From: JAZKDW01 sp040387375
Lineage (GTDB): Bacteria; Pseudomonadota; Gammaproteobacteria; Burkholderiales; Burkholderiaceae_D
Direction: 5' to 3'
Assembly (NCBI GenBank): GCA_040387375.1
Contig: JAZKDW010000024.1
Span: forward strand, 1-64,000
DNA: 64,000 nucleotides
The position numbers and the translations under genes are program-made. The notes under the pieces are model-generated. The model worked only from the letters and a program-made list of their open reading frames with translations, had not been told where the DNA came from and made no database searches. This document shows positions 1 through 9,453 of the stretch, piece after piece. The first letter of the stretch is position 1. The number at the start of each line of letters is the position of its first letter.

Positions 1-192
1 GCGGCGCCGTGGAAAAGTCTACGAGGGCCTTGCACACAAAAAACCTGATACTCCCCTTTTCCACCCTACACTTGCATCACGATGTCGTCAAACAAGACTC
101 GATAGCCATATCGACGATTCCCTGCCTCATGTGCGCACACCACCACCGCCGGACACAAGCGCATCCGGCGTCAGCGATTTAATTTGCAGGTT
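1..192. other. Intergenic, half-site of a REP-like repeat
   Basis: No gene was recognised here. Around 57-90 there is a run (ttttccaccctaca, then a catcacgatgtcgtca motif) that recurs near 60100, 43950 and 17600 in this window. It therefore looks like a fragment of a dispersed intergenic repeat. Confidence 0.4.
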
Positions 193-525
193 TCAGCCTG
201 CAGCTTGTTGTGTGCTCTCCTGCGCCGGTGCCTGCTGTTTCGGTTTGCCTTGCGCATAACTCAACCGGTATTTTGTCCTGCGGTCGCCCATCAGGTCCCG
301 CAGTTCCCGCACGCTCATGGTGCTCACTTCATGCATGCGAATCAGCATCGATGCGCCGACTGGCAAACGCCGGTGGCGGATCTTGCTGATGACCGGAGGC
401 GCAACTTCGAGCGCCCTGCACAAGGCAGCATCATTTTTCAGATGCAGCTTTTCGATCAGGGTATCGAGCAGGTGGTTGGGGTTGTATGCTTCTGCTTCTG
501 CATTTGCTTGGGGGGTAGTCGACAT
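193..525 (-). CDS. Small HTH-like putative DNA-binding protein (paralogue 1)
   Basis: 110 residues starting MSTTPQANAE. I chose the ATG at 525 because a purine-rich GAAAGAGAG precedes it; a longer reading to 636 has no better support. The core (LLDTLIEKLHLKNDAALCRA, then EVAPPVISKIRHRRLPVGA and a terminal GDRR) has the spacing of a lambda-repressor-like helix-turn-helix: an AALCRALEV helix, then PPVISKIR as recognition helix. It closely matches the product of 10341-10634 in this window, so the two are paralogues. The C-terminal tail is rich in Gln and Ala. Role unknown; a transcription regulator is inferred from the fold-like pattern only. Confidence 0.65.
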   Translation of the reverse strand: MSTTPQANAEAEAYNPNHLLDTLIEKLHLKNDAALCRALEVAPPVISKIRHRRLPVGASMLIRMHEVSTMSVRELRDLMGDRRTKYRLSYAQGKPKQQAPAQESTQQAAG

Positions 526-734
526 GATGATCTCTCTTTCACTCAAGTGGTTAACAACTATTTCTACTTGTGAAAGAAAGACCTGCCCCGGGGCACATAA
601 TTTCCAGCGACCCTCCGGAGGTTTGATATGGAACAATAAGCATCTACAATTTCTGCCAGCGTCCTAACCTGGAACAAACAGCTTGCCCATGAACGCCGCT
701 TTTACCGATGCAAGCTTGTGTAAAATTTCCGCCA

Positions 735-2123
735 TCACGCGATCTCGATAAACCGCATCTTGAAATTCCGCCCCTTGATATTGCCTTGGCTTAAACACGC
801 ATGCGCCTTGTCCGCGATACGCCGGTCCAGGGCCACATAGGTCATGAATTCAAACACGTTGATCTTGCCGACCTGTTCCTTGCTCAGCCCGGCGTCGCCG
901 GTCAGCGCACCCAGCAAGTCACCGGGGCGCAGCTTGTCTTTCTTTCCGCCCATGATGCACAGGGTCACCATCGGCGCCTGCAGCGGGCCGCCCGGCGCCG
1001 GCTCCAGGTTCTTCAGGTCAAACCAGCGCACCGGCCCGCCCTGATACTCTTCGATCAGCTTGACCCATTTCTTTTCATTCGGTGCGCACAGGTTCAGCGC
1101 CAGACCCTTGTCGTGACCGCGTCCGGTGCGGCCGATGCGATGGATGTGGACTTCGGTATCTTTCGACACATCCACATTGATCACCGCGCCGAGCGTCTGA
1201 ATATCGAGGCCGCGCGCGGCAACGTCGGTCGCCACCAGCACCGAGCAGCTCTGGTTGGCGAACAACACCAGGATTTCATCGCGTTCACGCTGTTCCAGTT
1301 CACCATACAGCGCCAGTGCGCTGAAACCCTGCGCGCGCAATTCAGCCGCGAGTTCTCGGCAGTGAATCTTGGTATTGCAAAACGCCAGTGTCGACACCGG
1401 TCGTGTGTGATTCAGCAATTGCGCAACGGCGGCATTGCGGTCGTCATAATCCACCTCGTAAAAACGCTGCTCGATTTGCTCGCTGTCATGCTGCGCCTCC
1501 ACCCTGACTTCCGCCGGATCCTTCAGGAACAGCGCGGTGGCCTTGCGGATATCGTCGGGATAGGTCGCCGAGAACAGCAGCGTCTGGCGCCGCGCCGGGC
1601 AGGCGCTGACGATGCCGGCAATCTCCTCGTAGAAGCCCATGTCGGTCATGCGATCGGCTTCGTCCAGCACCAGGGTCTGCACGGTCGACAGCTTGATCGT
1701 GCCGCGTCCGATGTGATCGCGAATCCGGCCGGGCGTGCCGACGATGATGTGCGCGCCGTGTTCGAGCGAGGCGATTTGCGGCCGCATTGGCGCGCCGCCG
1801 CACAAGGTCAGCACCTTGATGTTATCGGCGAAGCGGGCCAGGCGGCGCAGCTCGTTCGATACCTGGTCAGCCAGTTCGCGGGTAGGGCAGAGCACCAGCG
1901 CCTGAATCGCGAACCAGGTCGGGTTGAGCTTGTGGAGAATGCCGATGCCGAAGGCGGCGGTTTTTCCGCTGCCGGTCTTGGCTTGCACAATCAGATCGCG
2001 CTGGTTCAGTATCAGCGGCAGGCTCTCCGCCTGCACCGAAGTCATCTGGTGGTAGCCAAGGTTGTCAAGGTTGCTTATCAGGGCGGGCGAGAGAGGAAGA
2101 TTGGAGAAGGAGGATGTAGTCAC
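735..2123 (-). CDS. dbpA: ATP-dependent RNA helicase DbpA
   Basis: 462 residues, GTG start. DEAD-box helicase motifs appear in order: Q-motif region at 21-31, Walker A AKTGSGKT at 48-55, PTRELA at 80-85, DEAD at 154-157, SAT near 185, and HRIGRTGR in the second RecA domain. After about residue 385 comes the DbpA C-terminal RNA-binding domain (KDKLRPGDLLGALTG), which in E. coli DbpA targets hairpin 92 of 23S rRNA. Length matches the family (about 457-460). Known role: late 50S ribosome assembly in the cytoplasm. It is transcribed alone, and the 326 bp upstream hold a palindromic repeat element. Confidence 0.95.
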   Translation of the reverse strand: MTTSSFSNLPLSPALISNLDNLGYHQMTSVQAESLPLILNQRDLIVQAKTGSGKTAAFGIGILHKLNPTWFAIQALVLCPTRELADQVSNELRRLARFADNIKVLTLCGGAPMRPQIASLEHGAHIIVGTPGRIRDHIGRGTIKLSTVQTLVLDEADRMTDMGFYEEIAGIVSACPARRQTLLFSATYPDDIRKATALFLKDPAEVRVEAQHDSEQIEQRFYEVDYDDRNAAVAQLLNHTRPVSTLAFCNTKIHCRELAAELRAQGFSALALYGELEQRERDEILVLFANQSCSVLVATDVAARGLDIQTLGAVINVDVSKDTEVHIHRIGRTGRGHDKGLALNLCAPNEKKWVKLIEEYQGGPVRWFDLKNLEPAPGGPLQAPMVTLCIMGGKKDKLRPGDLLGALTGDAGLSKEQVGKINVFEFMTYVALDRRIADKAHACLSQGNIKGRNFKMRFIEIA

Positions 2124-2217
2124 GTTGAGTCGGCGCCGGCGTAGGGGGGCTACAGTCTAACAGGCGGGCCGACATTGGGCCAGAAAAAGGCCAGATGATA
2201 AAACCTTGGGTTCCGCT

Positions 2218-2405
2218 AAGTACCCGCCCGGCATAAATTGGGAGATGGATGTGGCTCTGAACGGGTGTGATGCAAGGCGCCCGGGCCGCCGCAGTGCGAG
2301 CACCTCGGCGGCCCCACTGCAAGCGCCGGGCAACGCCGCAGCGCGCCGGTCAGAGGGGCCCGCCGAGGGCCGCAGACACTCACAATTTATGCCGGGTGGG
2401 TACTT
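2218..2405. repeat. Palindrome-ended intergenic repeat, copy 1 (188 bp)
   Basis: The element is bounded by 23 bp terminal inverted repeats at 2218-2240 and 2383-2405, which differ at one base. The ends read aagtacccgcccggcataaa and its complement. The interior is very GC-rich and matches the reverse complement of the element at 9454-9613 over most of its length; copy 1 has about 28 extra bases. No credible reading frame is shared between copies. It occupies most of the gap between dbpA and the lipoprotein gene. It looks like a non-autonomous mobile or REP-type element. Confidence 0.8.
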
Positions 2406-2449
2406 CGGCCTTTGCAGCGCAATGGAACCCGGAAGCCGGTCTACAGACC

Positions 2450-2644
2450 TCAGTTTACAAATGGATGGTATATGTCGCGATCCTGATTGCCTGCGGATGG
2501 CTCGTCGATCATGCCGGTGGTACCGGTGGTGACGGGGGCGCCGGTTCCCGCTGCGTCCGTGCCACTCGTGCCATAACCCGAGCCGTTCATGCCCGCGCAT
2601 CCTGCCAATAACATTACCATCATCGCGATCATTACATTCTTCAT
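2450..2644 (-). CDS. Small putative lipoprotein
   Basis: 64 residues from the ATG at 2644, preceded by AGGAGA six bases upstream. An upstream extension to 2776 in the same frame lacks a ribosome site. The N-terminus MKNVMIAMMVMLLAGC is a lipoprotein signal with lipobox LAGC, so Cys16 is the predicted lipidated residue. The rest is low-complexity Gly/Thr/Ser (GSGYGTSGTDAAGTGAPVTT) ending DRDIYHPFVN. No family was recognised. Predicted to be anchored in the outer membrane or periplasm; function unknown. Confidence 0.65.
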   Translation of the reverse strand: MKNVMIAMMVMLLAGCAGMNGSGYGTSGTDAAGTGAPVTTGTTGMIDEPSAGNQDRDIYHPFVN

Positions 2645-2834
2645 GTTATTTCTCCTGGAGAGTAGGACAACCGAAAACAGCACAGCATATGCGCCTGTTT
2701 TTACTATAGTCCGGCATTCCAGGATCGCCAGAGCGCGCAGGGATTGCCTCTCCATGTCTTGATGCAGCGCATGCAATTTGCAGAACCGTCTTGATTATGT
2801 CCGAATGACGCGAAGAAGGAATTGCTCCGGATTA

Positions 2835-5042
2835 TTAGACCTCCTGCAAGGCCCGGTTGATTGCCGAGCTTTGCACGGCTATTTTCAGGGCATCCGCCTC
2901 CAGCAGCCTGATGCGCCTCTGCAGGCGCTCCCAGCCAGACCAGGCTGCTGTTGCCGGCGCTGCGGATGCAAGGGTTGATTCGGCGGGGAGGGTGACGGCA
3001 GCGAGTGACGGCCCGTCAGCCGGCGCCACGGCTGCCGGTGCGGTCCGCGGCTCGATCGTGCCCTGCGCACGCATCAGCGTAGCGCACACGTCGGCCCAGG
3101 CCTGCTGCAAGATGGCATTGACAGGTTCGTGCGGCATGCCTTGAACGTGGCGTCTCAGCAGAAGGCGAATTGCCGCGACATGGGCAACGACCAGATAGTT
3201 TTGCACGATGAACTGGTTGATGTTCTCCACCGCGCGTTGTTTGCTCAGCGGTTCATCGAGCATGCGCACCAGCGCCGAACTCAGGCCTGCCAGGCTCTCC
3301 ATGAAACGTTTGCGGCTCAGGCGGTAAACAAAATCGTCGGTCTTTTTCCCTTGCAGTAAATCGCGGCTGGCTTCGATGTAGAGCAGATTGGATTTGAGCA
3401 CGCTCGTGATCAGGCGCGGCAGGGCGCGGTATTCCCAGCTTGGCAGCACAAAGCTGAACAGGGTGGCGATGGCGGCGCCGATCAAGGTATCGAGCAGGCG
3501 TTCGACGATGATGTCGCTGCCGCCGGGAACCAGCAGATTGAGTTGCAACAGGATTTGCATGCTGGCCGCGATCGCGGTGTAGCGGTATTTGAGGACCACG
3601 AAGGCGGGCGCGGCTGCGGTCGCCAGGAACAGGAAACCCAGCAATGCTACCGGCGCATGCACGAAATGCAAAATCACCGCGGTCAGCACGCAGCCGATCA
3701 GGGTGCCGAACAGGCGGTCGGCGCGGCGTTGTTTGGTCATGCTGAAGCTGGGCTTGAGAATCACCACGATGGTGAGCACGATCCAGTAGCCGTGGGATGA
3801 ATACGGCAGGACCGCCGCGACCGCCAGGCCGATCGCGATTGCCATCGCCATGCGCAATGCGTAGCGGAAGATCGGCGATTTCCAGCGCAGGTGCGACCGC
3901 AGCAGGCGCCATTCATATTTCTGCTGTGTCAGGAATGGCGTCATGTCGGTGCCGGAAAGATGCGGCAACGGCGCGCTTGTTTCCTGCGTTTGCAGACGCA
4001 GATCGCCGATCATGTCAATCAGGCCGCGCACCTTGGACCATGAAAGCCGCAATACGGCCAGCGCTTCATCGGACACCCGGCCCGCCTGGTTGTTCTGCTC
4101 GAGCTGCCGCAATTCCATTTCAACCGCCTGCAATTCGGCCTTGTAGCTGATGCGCGCGGCGGACCGGCGTTTGCGCGTGATGTCGTAAGCGATCGATCCG
4201 ATATCGTGCGCCGCCTTGCTGATCAGGTCGCGCAGGTAGGTCAGCACATCGTGGTCGGCGAGATGGCTGCGCAGCAGCGCATAATCGGTATGCGTCGACA
4301 TGATCATCTCGTACAGGTCAAGCATGCCGAAATGCACCTGCATCAGGACCACATCCTGCTCGCGCGCGTTGGTGCGCAGGATCAGGTCGCGCGAGGCCTG
4401 CTGTTTGTCAGCCAGCAGTATCTGCTGCCGCACCAGCAGGTTGAACTGCTGCTGCAGGTCCGCATGCATATCGTAGAAATCGGCCTTGATTTCGATATAC
4501 CGCGCCAGCTCGAACATGGCTTCGGCCAGCACCTGCTGCTTGATCCGGTGCCGCAGGAACCACGACACGATCATCGAATACGCCACGTAAGACAGGCCGC
4601 CGCCGAGCACCAGCGCGCCATGCAGGAATGCTTGCCGCACCGTCAGTTCGTTTTCCATCGACAAGGTCATGATGAACAGGGCGGCAAACTGCAGCGGCAT
4701 CGTCTTCTTGCCATACACGACCATCATGCTGGCCAGGAAGCTGACGAGGACCACCATGACGTACAGCAGCCAGGTGACCGGCGCGCACAGGCTGATCAGC
4801 AGCGCAATGAGCGAGCACAGCAGGGCGCTGGCCACCATTTCATTAAATTTATGCCGCAGCGGGCTGGGCAGGTTATCCATCAGGCTGGTGCACAGCGCGC
4901 CGATGCTGACTGTCATCGCAGTCGCCAGGTCGGTGACGGCATACACCAGCAGGGTCAGGCCAATGACGCCAATGGCGATGCGCAGGCCTGTATAGAAATA
5001 ATGGCTGAATAAAAAGGTCCGGAAATTCAGGGCGTAGTGCAT
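2835..5042 (-). CDS. FUSC/YccS-family inner membrane protein
   Basis: 735 residues from the ATG at 5042 (MHYALNFRTFLF). The reading frame stays open further upstream but has no membrane-protein character there. Two blocks of hydrophobic helices (about residues 15-165 and 390-520) flank a soluble helical region, the layout of YccS/YhfK and aromatic-acid exporter AaeB relatives (FUSC family). The second block contains YSSHGYWIVLTIVVILKPSF, a typical FUSC signature. The C-terminal 100 residues are Ala/Pro-rich and cytoplasmic. Members are inner-membrane proteins of unclear substrate; efflux is a common guess. No partner membrane-fusion gene lies beside it. Confidence 0.85.
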   Translation of the reverse strand: MHYALNFRTFLFSHYFYTGLRIAIGVIGLTLLVYAVTDLATAMTVSIGALCTSLMDNLPSPLRHKFNEMVASALLCSLIALLISLCAPVTWLLYVMVVLVSFLASMMVVYGKKTMPLQFAALFIMTLSMENELTVRQAFLHGALVLGGGLSYVAYSMIVSWFLRHRIKQQVLAEAMFELARYIEIKADFYDMHADLQQQFNLLVRQQILLADKQQASRDLILRTNAREQDVVLMQVHFGMLDLYEMIMSTHTDYALLRSHLADHDVLTYLRDLISKAAHDIGSIAYDITRKRRSAARISYKAELQAVEMELRQLEQNNQAGRVSDEALAVLRLSWSKVRGLIDMIGDLRLQTQETSAPLPHLSGTDMTPFLTQQKYEWRLLRSHLRWKSPIFRYALRMAMAIAIGLAVAAVLPYSSHGYWIVLTIVVILKPSFSMTKQRRADRLFGTLIGCVLTAVILHFVHAPVALLGFLFLATAAAPAFVVLKYRYTAIAASMQILLQLNLLVPGGSDIIVERLLDTLIGAAIATLFSFVLPSWEYRALPRLITSVLKSNLLYIEASRDLLQGKKTDDFVYRLSRKRFMESLAGLSSALVRMLDEPLSKQRAVENINQFIVQNYLVVAHVAAIRLLLRRHVQGMPHEPVNAILQQAWADVCATLMRAQGTIEPRTAPAAVAPADGPSLAAVTLPAESTLASAAPATAAWSGWERLQRRIRLLEADALKIAVQSSAINRALQEV

Positions 5043-5136
5043 GGACGAGTGACGTGGTGGGCAACAGGAAGCAACTATACAGTGTTGCCGATGGATGCTT
5101 CCGGCGCGGGGCTTGAGCGGCCTCGCGCCAGACCTT

Positions 5137-6195
5137 CTATTGCGTTTTGGTGTCGAAAAAGCGCAGCATTTCGGTAGTCGCGTCCGGACCCTTCGGATCA
5201 GTGTAGCTGCCATTGCTGCTGCCGCCGGACCAGGCATGCGCGGCGCCGTGGACCATCCATTGTTCAGCCAGCGCCTGCCCGCCGTTGTCATAACGCACGG
5301 TGCGGGTGAATGCATGGCCGTCCAGCACCTGGCCCTGTTCCACCATGAGATCGTCAAGGTCCTTTAGCGGTGCCAGTGCCGGACTCGATCCGCGTTGTGC
5401 CATGACCTGGTCACCGTTATCCGGGTGAACAACAGTGTCCTGGTCGCCATGGAAAATAATGGCCGGCACGCTGCGCGGATGGACGGTGATCGGATCAGGA
5501 CAATTTTTCCTGCGCTCATCCAGTGTTTCGCCGTGCCGGGCGCCGCTGCGCCGGGCGCCGTTGCGCATTGCGGCGAGCGCGGAATCAAGGTCGTGCGCGC
5601 CGCGATAGGGCAGTCCGGAATGCACGCCGATCGCGGCGTACAGATCGGGGTAAGTGGCGCCGAGAATCACTGCCATCGCGGCGCCGGACGACAGGCCGGC
5701 AATATAGATCCGGCGCGGATCGGCGTGATAGTCCGCGATGAGCTCGCGCGTGATGCCGGCGATGATCGATGGCTCGCCATGGTCGCGCTGCTGATCCTCG
5801 GCGTTGAACCAGTTCCAGCACTTGAGTCCATTTGCGGCCCGGGTCTGGGCCGGATAGGCGACCAGGCACTGCCTTTCTTCGGCCAGGGCATTCATTCGAG
5901 TTCCAAACGCAAAATCGTCCGGATCCTGCTTGCAGCCATGCAGCATCACGATCAGAGGCAGCGTCTGGCCATGGTAGCCGGAAGGGATGTACAACTTGTA
6001 ATCGCGCGTGCCGGCATGATTGGTGTAAGTCCTGGTGATGAATCGGGAGTCGCCGGCGTTACCGGGCTTTTCGTTGGGAGTACTGGGGATGTCGACATTT
6101 GCGCCGGTATAGGGGCACATCAGACCTAGTCCGCCGAAGAACATCAGGCGGGTGGTTTCTTTCATCATGTCGAACAGAATTCTATTCGTGTTCAT
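5137..6195 (-). CDS. PHB depolymerase-family esterase (LpqC-like)
   Basis: 352 residues from the ATG at 6195, preceded by CGGAGAAA. It is an alpha/beta hydrolase of the esterase-PHB / LpqC family: oxyanion-hole HGCKQ at 86-90, nucleophile motif G167-L-S169-S-G171, acid in HGDQDTVV and catalytic His in HGAAHAWSGG. The family includes extracellular PHB depolymerases and feruloyl or acetyl-xylan esterases. The N-terminus (MMKETTRLMFFGGLGLMCPY) is only weakly hydrophobic, so export is uncertain. The substrate cannot be decided from sequence; a polyhydroxyalkanoate or acyl-sugar ester is plausible. Transcribed alone. Confidence 0.85.
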   Translation of the reverse strand: MNTNRILFDMMKETTRLMFFGGLGLMCPYTGANVDIPSTPNEKPGNAGDSRFITRTYTNHAGTRDYKLYIPSGYHGQTLPLIVMLHGCKQDPDDFAFGTRMNALAEERQCLVAYPAQTRAANGLKCWNWFNAEDQQRDHGEPSIIAGITRELIADYHADPRRIYIAGLSSGAAMAVILGATYPDLYAAIGVHSGLPYRGAHDLDSALAAMRNGARRSGARHGETLDERRKNCPDPITVHPRSVPAIIFHGDQDTVVHPDNGDQVMAQRGSSPALAPLKDLDDLMVEQGQVLDGHAFTRTVRYDNGGQALAEQWMVHGAAHAWSGGSSNGSYTDPKGPDATTEMLRFFDTKTQ

Positions 6196-6453
6196 GATCT
6201 TTCTCCGGGTAAAGCAAAGCTTCAAACCATGCAACAGCGGATGCCGTGTGGAGTGGGTTTGATTTCTTGATGCGGTGTTGGGTGGGAAATATTCAGCCCA
6301 GCGCGCAGATTGTTTCATGCGCTGGCGCTACGGAAGGAGGAATCTCCTCTTTCCGCTCTTGCCGAAATCGAAACCTGATAATTTTCAGCAAAACTTTCGA
6401 TGCCGGTGCGCTACCCGGCGCAGGCCGGGCGGTGTTCCGTGGTTCTGGCGAAA
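6196..6453. other. Intergenic region
   Basis: 258 bp with no convincing gene. Around 6400-6432 there is a short GC-rich dyad (gcgctacccggcgcaggccgggcggt) without a T-tract. Confidence 0.3.
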
Positions 6454-6708
6454 TCAGCAATTCGACGCAAAGAATTGCAGTTCTTTCGACAGGTTCGGGC
6501 AGAGCGCTTCGTATTCATCCGCCATGCGCAGCAGTTTGGCGCGCGCCCTGGCGCGCTCGCGCAGCGAGATTGGACGAGGGACCGCCGCCGCTACCGGCTT
6601 GACCGCCAGCAGCGCCGCCAGGAAGGCACGTGCCGCCATGCCGACGTTCGATGCATAGCTGCGATCGGAAGCAGAGGATGATGAAAGGGCAAAAGTGCTT
6701 GAGGACAT
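6454..6708 (-). CDS. Small hypothetical protein
   Basis: 84 residues, ATG start with a strong AAGGAG six bases upstream, which is the main reason to call it. The N-terminal third is Ser/Ala-rich (SSSTFALSSSSASDR), followed by a short apolar stretch (AARAFLAALLAVKPVAAAV) and a basic-helical segment RERARARAKLLRMADEYEAL. It ends FFASNC. No family was recognised. It may be a small membrane-associated or stress-type protein; it stands alone. Confidence 0.55.
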   Translation of the reverse strand: MSSSTFALSSSSASDRSYASNVGMAARAFLAALLAVKPVAAAVPRPISLRERARARAKLLRMADEYEALCPNLSKELQFFASNC

Positions 6709-6864
6709 GTCGTACTCCTTATACTGTGTTGATGCAGTGCAGTATAAAGCAGTAGAAATATATTCCTAATTGCGATTTCCAATATCACTCATGTCGATGG
6801 TGAATACCAGAAATTGACTTCACGGAGGATAGTGATGCGACGCACCAAACAAATTGATAAATGG

Positions 6865-7680
6865 CTAACCCTTCACACGTGTCCAGGTATTGGCAAGCCG
6901 TTCAAAGCTGACGCTGCCCGAATGTTCGAATTCATTTTTTTCCGGTATCCAGCTGTAGCGTTCAATGGCAATGACGCCGTTGTCGACGCGCAGCACGTTG
7001 AATGAATTGGATTCACCCCGGCCCCTGGTCGACGTCGCGGTTCCCGCCTGCACGACGATCGCCGAATAATCGCCGATCTTGTAACGCTCGGCCGTGCTTT
7101 CGGTATGGCTGGTATGCAGGTGCCCGGCAAGCAACATGTCGGCGCCGCACTCGGCAAACGCCGCCATCGCCAGCGGTGCGCGGCCTACCAGGTCGTCGTT
7201 GTCCTGGTTGTCGGGCAGGTCAAACGGATGGTGCGTGACAATGATCTTCACAAGATGGTGAGCCGCGGGGCAGAGGACTTTGCGCGCGTTGGCAATCTGC
7301 TCCTTGTTGATGCGTCCATCCTTGATGGTCAGCGAACGTGCGGTATTGATGCCGACAACGGCAATTTCTTCATCGATGAAAACCGGGTCGAGATCATCGG
7401 TGATGTAACGACGGTATTTTGTCAGTGGCGTGAAGAAGCGGCTGAAAAGATTATAGAGCGGCACGTCATGGTTGCCGGGCACAACGATTTGCGGCGACGG
7501 CAGTTCATCCAGAAAACGCCGCGCTTCCTGGAACTGATTGCTGCGCGCACGTTGCGTCAGGTCGCCGGAGATGACCACAAGATGCGGTTCCAGTTTCCGG
7601 ACGAGCGTGGCGAGCGGCGCGAGCAGTGCGGGATCGGTGCGCCCGAAATGCAGATCCGATAAATGTACGATGGTACGCAT
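6865..7680 (-). CDS. Calcineurin-like metallophosphoesterase
   Basis: 271 residues. Dimetal phosphoesterase motifs: HLSDLHFG (D9, H11), SGDLTQ near 39-44, GNHD near 69-72, and later HHP and GHLH(T). This is the class III nucleotide phosphodiesterase (CpdA)-like arrangement, but members hydrolyse many phosphoesters. It follows the lipid kinase gene by 10 bp and the PAP2 gene before that, so a lipid-headgroup or pyrophosphate substrate (as in UDP-diacylglucosamine hydrolases) is as likely as cAMP. Cytoplasmic; no signal peptide. Confidence 0.85.
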   Translation of the reverse strand: MRTIVHLSDLHFGRTDPALLAPLATLVRKLEPHLVVISGDLTQRARSNQFQEARRFLDELPSPQIVVPGNHDVPLYNLFSRFFTPLTKYRRYITDDLDPVFIDEEIAVVGINTARSLTIKDGRINKEQIANARKVLCPAAHHLVKIIVTHHPFDLPDNQDNDDLVGRAPLAMAAFAECGADMLLAGHLHTSHTESTAERYKIGDYSAIVVQAGTATSTRGRGESNSFNVLRVDNGVIAIERYSWIPEKNEFEHSGSVSFERLANTWTRVKG

Positions 7681-7690
7681 GGCTTCGTTT

Positions 7691-8617
7691 TCAGATAGTT
7701 GTCGGACGCCCGTTTTTCGGGACGATAACTTGCAGGGCGCCGGCGCGAATCCGGTACTGCAAGGGCATTTCCATTACTGTCACCTCACCATCCAGGGCGA
7801 CACGCATGCGCCGCCGCCGTCCTTCAATCAGGATGTCCCTGGCGGTCAGCACATCGAAGTCGCGCGCCTGGCGCAAACGGCCGAACAGCGCATGTAATGC
7901 CAGCCGCAACAATCCCAGCCGCCCGGTACGCTGTGCTACATACAGGCTCAGGTGGCCATCCACAAGAGAGCTGCGCTCGCCAATGGTAAAACCTTCCATC
8001 GAATACTCATTATTGCCGATAAAAATAAATGGCGCTTCACGATGGTGGTACGCGCCATTGACACTCAAGCGTACATGCAGAAACGGATAACGGCGCAGGG
8101 CGGTCATCAGCGACCAGCCGAATGCGGTCCACTTGCCGCGGCCCAGGCGCTTCTGCTGCTTCTCCCGTTCGCGCACGATATCGGGATAGATGCCGAGGCT
8201 GGAATTATTCAGGAAGATCCTGCTGTTGACTTCGCCGACATCGACCGCAATGCTGTCGCCGATGGCAATATTCCTGATGGCGTCATCGAGCTGCAGGGGT
8301 ATGTTGGCGTCTTTGGCAAAATGGTTGAGTGTCCCCATCGGCAGCACGCCAAACGGAATGCCGGTGCCGACTACCACCGAAGCGACCGCATTGATCGTGC
8401 CATCGCCGCCACCGGCCACAATGGCATCCGGCCGTGCGGCAAGCGCGCGCTGTGCCGCGCCGAGAAGTTCAGCGCCGGTTTTGGCCAGCGTTACCTGCGC
8501 ATCCATATCATGAGCGTGAAACTTTTCCACCAGCGCAAGCTCCCACTCACCGGAATATCCGGCGCCGGAGGATGCATTGATGATGACTGCTATTTGTGCA
8601 CGCAAGGTGATTCCCAT
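7691..8617 (-). CDS. Diacylglycerol kinase-family lipid kinase (YegS/BmrU-like)
   Basis: 308 residues. The N-terminal catalytic domain has the nucleotide-binding signature AGGGDGTINAVAS (GGGDGT at 69-74) and PMGTLNHFAKD, the DAGK catalytic-domain hallmark. A C-terminal beta-sandwich follows (MEGFTIGERSSLVDGHLSLY). It phosphorylates a lipid alcohol such as diacylglycerol or phosphatidylglycerol with ATP at the inner face of the membrane. It lies 3 bp after the PAP2 phosphatase stop and 10 bp before the phosphoesterase gene, so the three form an operon that could interconvert lipid alcohols and lipid phosphates. Confidence 0.87.
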   Translation of the reverse strand: MGITLRAQIAVIINASSGAGYSGEWELALVEKFHAHDMDAQVTLAKTGAELLGAAQRALAARPDAIVAGGGDGTINAVASVVVGTGIPFGVLPMGTLNHFAKDANIPLQLDDAIRNIAIGDSIAVDVGEVNSRIFLNNSSLGIYPDIVREREKQQKRLGRGKWTAFGWSLMTALRRYPFLHVRLSVNGAYHHREAPFIFIGNNEYSMEGFTIGERSSLVDGHLSLYVAQRTGRLGLLRLALHALFGRLRQARDFDVLTARDILIEGRRRRMRVALDGEVTVMEMPLQYRIRAGALQVIVPKNGRPTTI

Positions 8618-8620
8618 ACT

Positions 8621-9337
8621 TCAGCGTTTAGTGCAATTCGCTGCGCGACGCCGCAACGTGGAAATGGTCGTGATGCCAAAAGCCAGCCACGCGCCGCTTG
8701 CAGCCATCGCAGCAAGCACATCGCTGAAATAGTGTACTCCCAGATAAATGCGGCTGAGTCCCACCGCAATGACAATCAGGATCGCAAACAGAACCACTGC
8801 CATTTTCCGCCGCCATGAGTGTGTATTGCACAGCAGGTATGCGCTGAGAAGGCCGTAAAAAAGCGTGCTGCCAGCTACATGCCCGCTCGGAAAACTGTAG
8901 GTCGTGAGGGTCAGGAGTGGCTGGTCGAAGCTGGGTCGCGCGCGCTGGTAAAAATGCTTCAAAAGCACATTGAACAGCATGCCGCCGTGTACTGAGAAGA
9001 CCAGTGCCATTAACCAGTACCACGCTCTTTCCCGGAAAAAAAACAGGCCGAGCAATGCCGACAATACCAATATCCCCACCGTGCCGTGAAGATGGGTAAA
9101 CGCAAGCATGATTTGCGTAACCGGCGGTATCGCATGTGCATGAAACCACTGAGATATATGGACGTCGAGGACAGTGATCGATTCCGAATCCGATACCTCT
9201 TCGGCAATGCCAGCGAACACCCAGGCCGCGCCGATGACAATCAGCAAGCCGATAGTCAGATGCAATCCAAGATGTCCTTCGGATGAAAAACGCGCGCGTA
9301 AAAACCTGAGGAGAGACTGTATTCTTGCGTGTGGCAT
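8621..9337 (-). CDS. PAP2-family membrane phosphatase
   Basis: 238 residues with about six hydrophobic helices. The three acid-phosphatase motifs are all visible: KHFYQRARP (KX6RP), PSGH, and SRIYLGVHYFSDV (SRX5HX3D). Members dephosphorylate phosphatidate, undecaprenyl pyrophosphate or lipid A with the active site on the periplasmic side. It is the first gene of a minus-strand operon with the lipid kinase and metallophosphoesterase. Substrate unresolved; PgpB/BcrC-type activity is a reasonable guess. Confidence 0.88.
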   Translation of the reverse strand: MPHARIQSLLRFLRARFSSEGHLGLHLTIGLLIVIGAAWVFAGIAEEVSDSESITVLDVHISQWFHAHAIPPVTQIMLAFTHLHGTVGILVLSALLGLFFFRERAWYWLMALVFSVHGGMLFNVLLKHFYQRARPSFDQPLLTLTTYSFPSGHVAGSTLFYGLLSAYLLCNTHSWRRKMAVVLFAILIVIAVGLSRIYLGVHYFSDVLAAMAASGAWLAFGITTISTLRRRAANCTKR

Positions 9338-9453
9338 TTGGTGCTTGACTGTTACTGTATGTTTGCAAAAATAGGAACAACATACTAACTCATTATGAAA
9401 AAACTCTTTTTATTCCACAGGGCGACTTGTGTTTCATGGCATTTTCGAATGAG

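Noticed and set aside
801..2144. Long open frame on the plus strand opposite dbpA
   Set aside because: It is a shadow of dbpA: no start signal, Gln/Arg/His-rich composition, no family resemblance.
2157..2600. Open frames through the 2218-2405 repeat
   Set aside because: They differ between the two repeat copies and have no ribosome sites; the element is better explained as noncoding.
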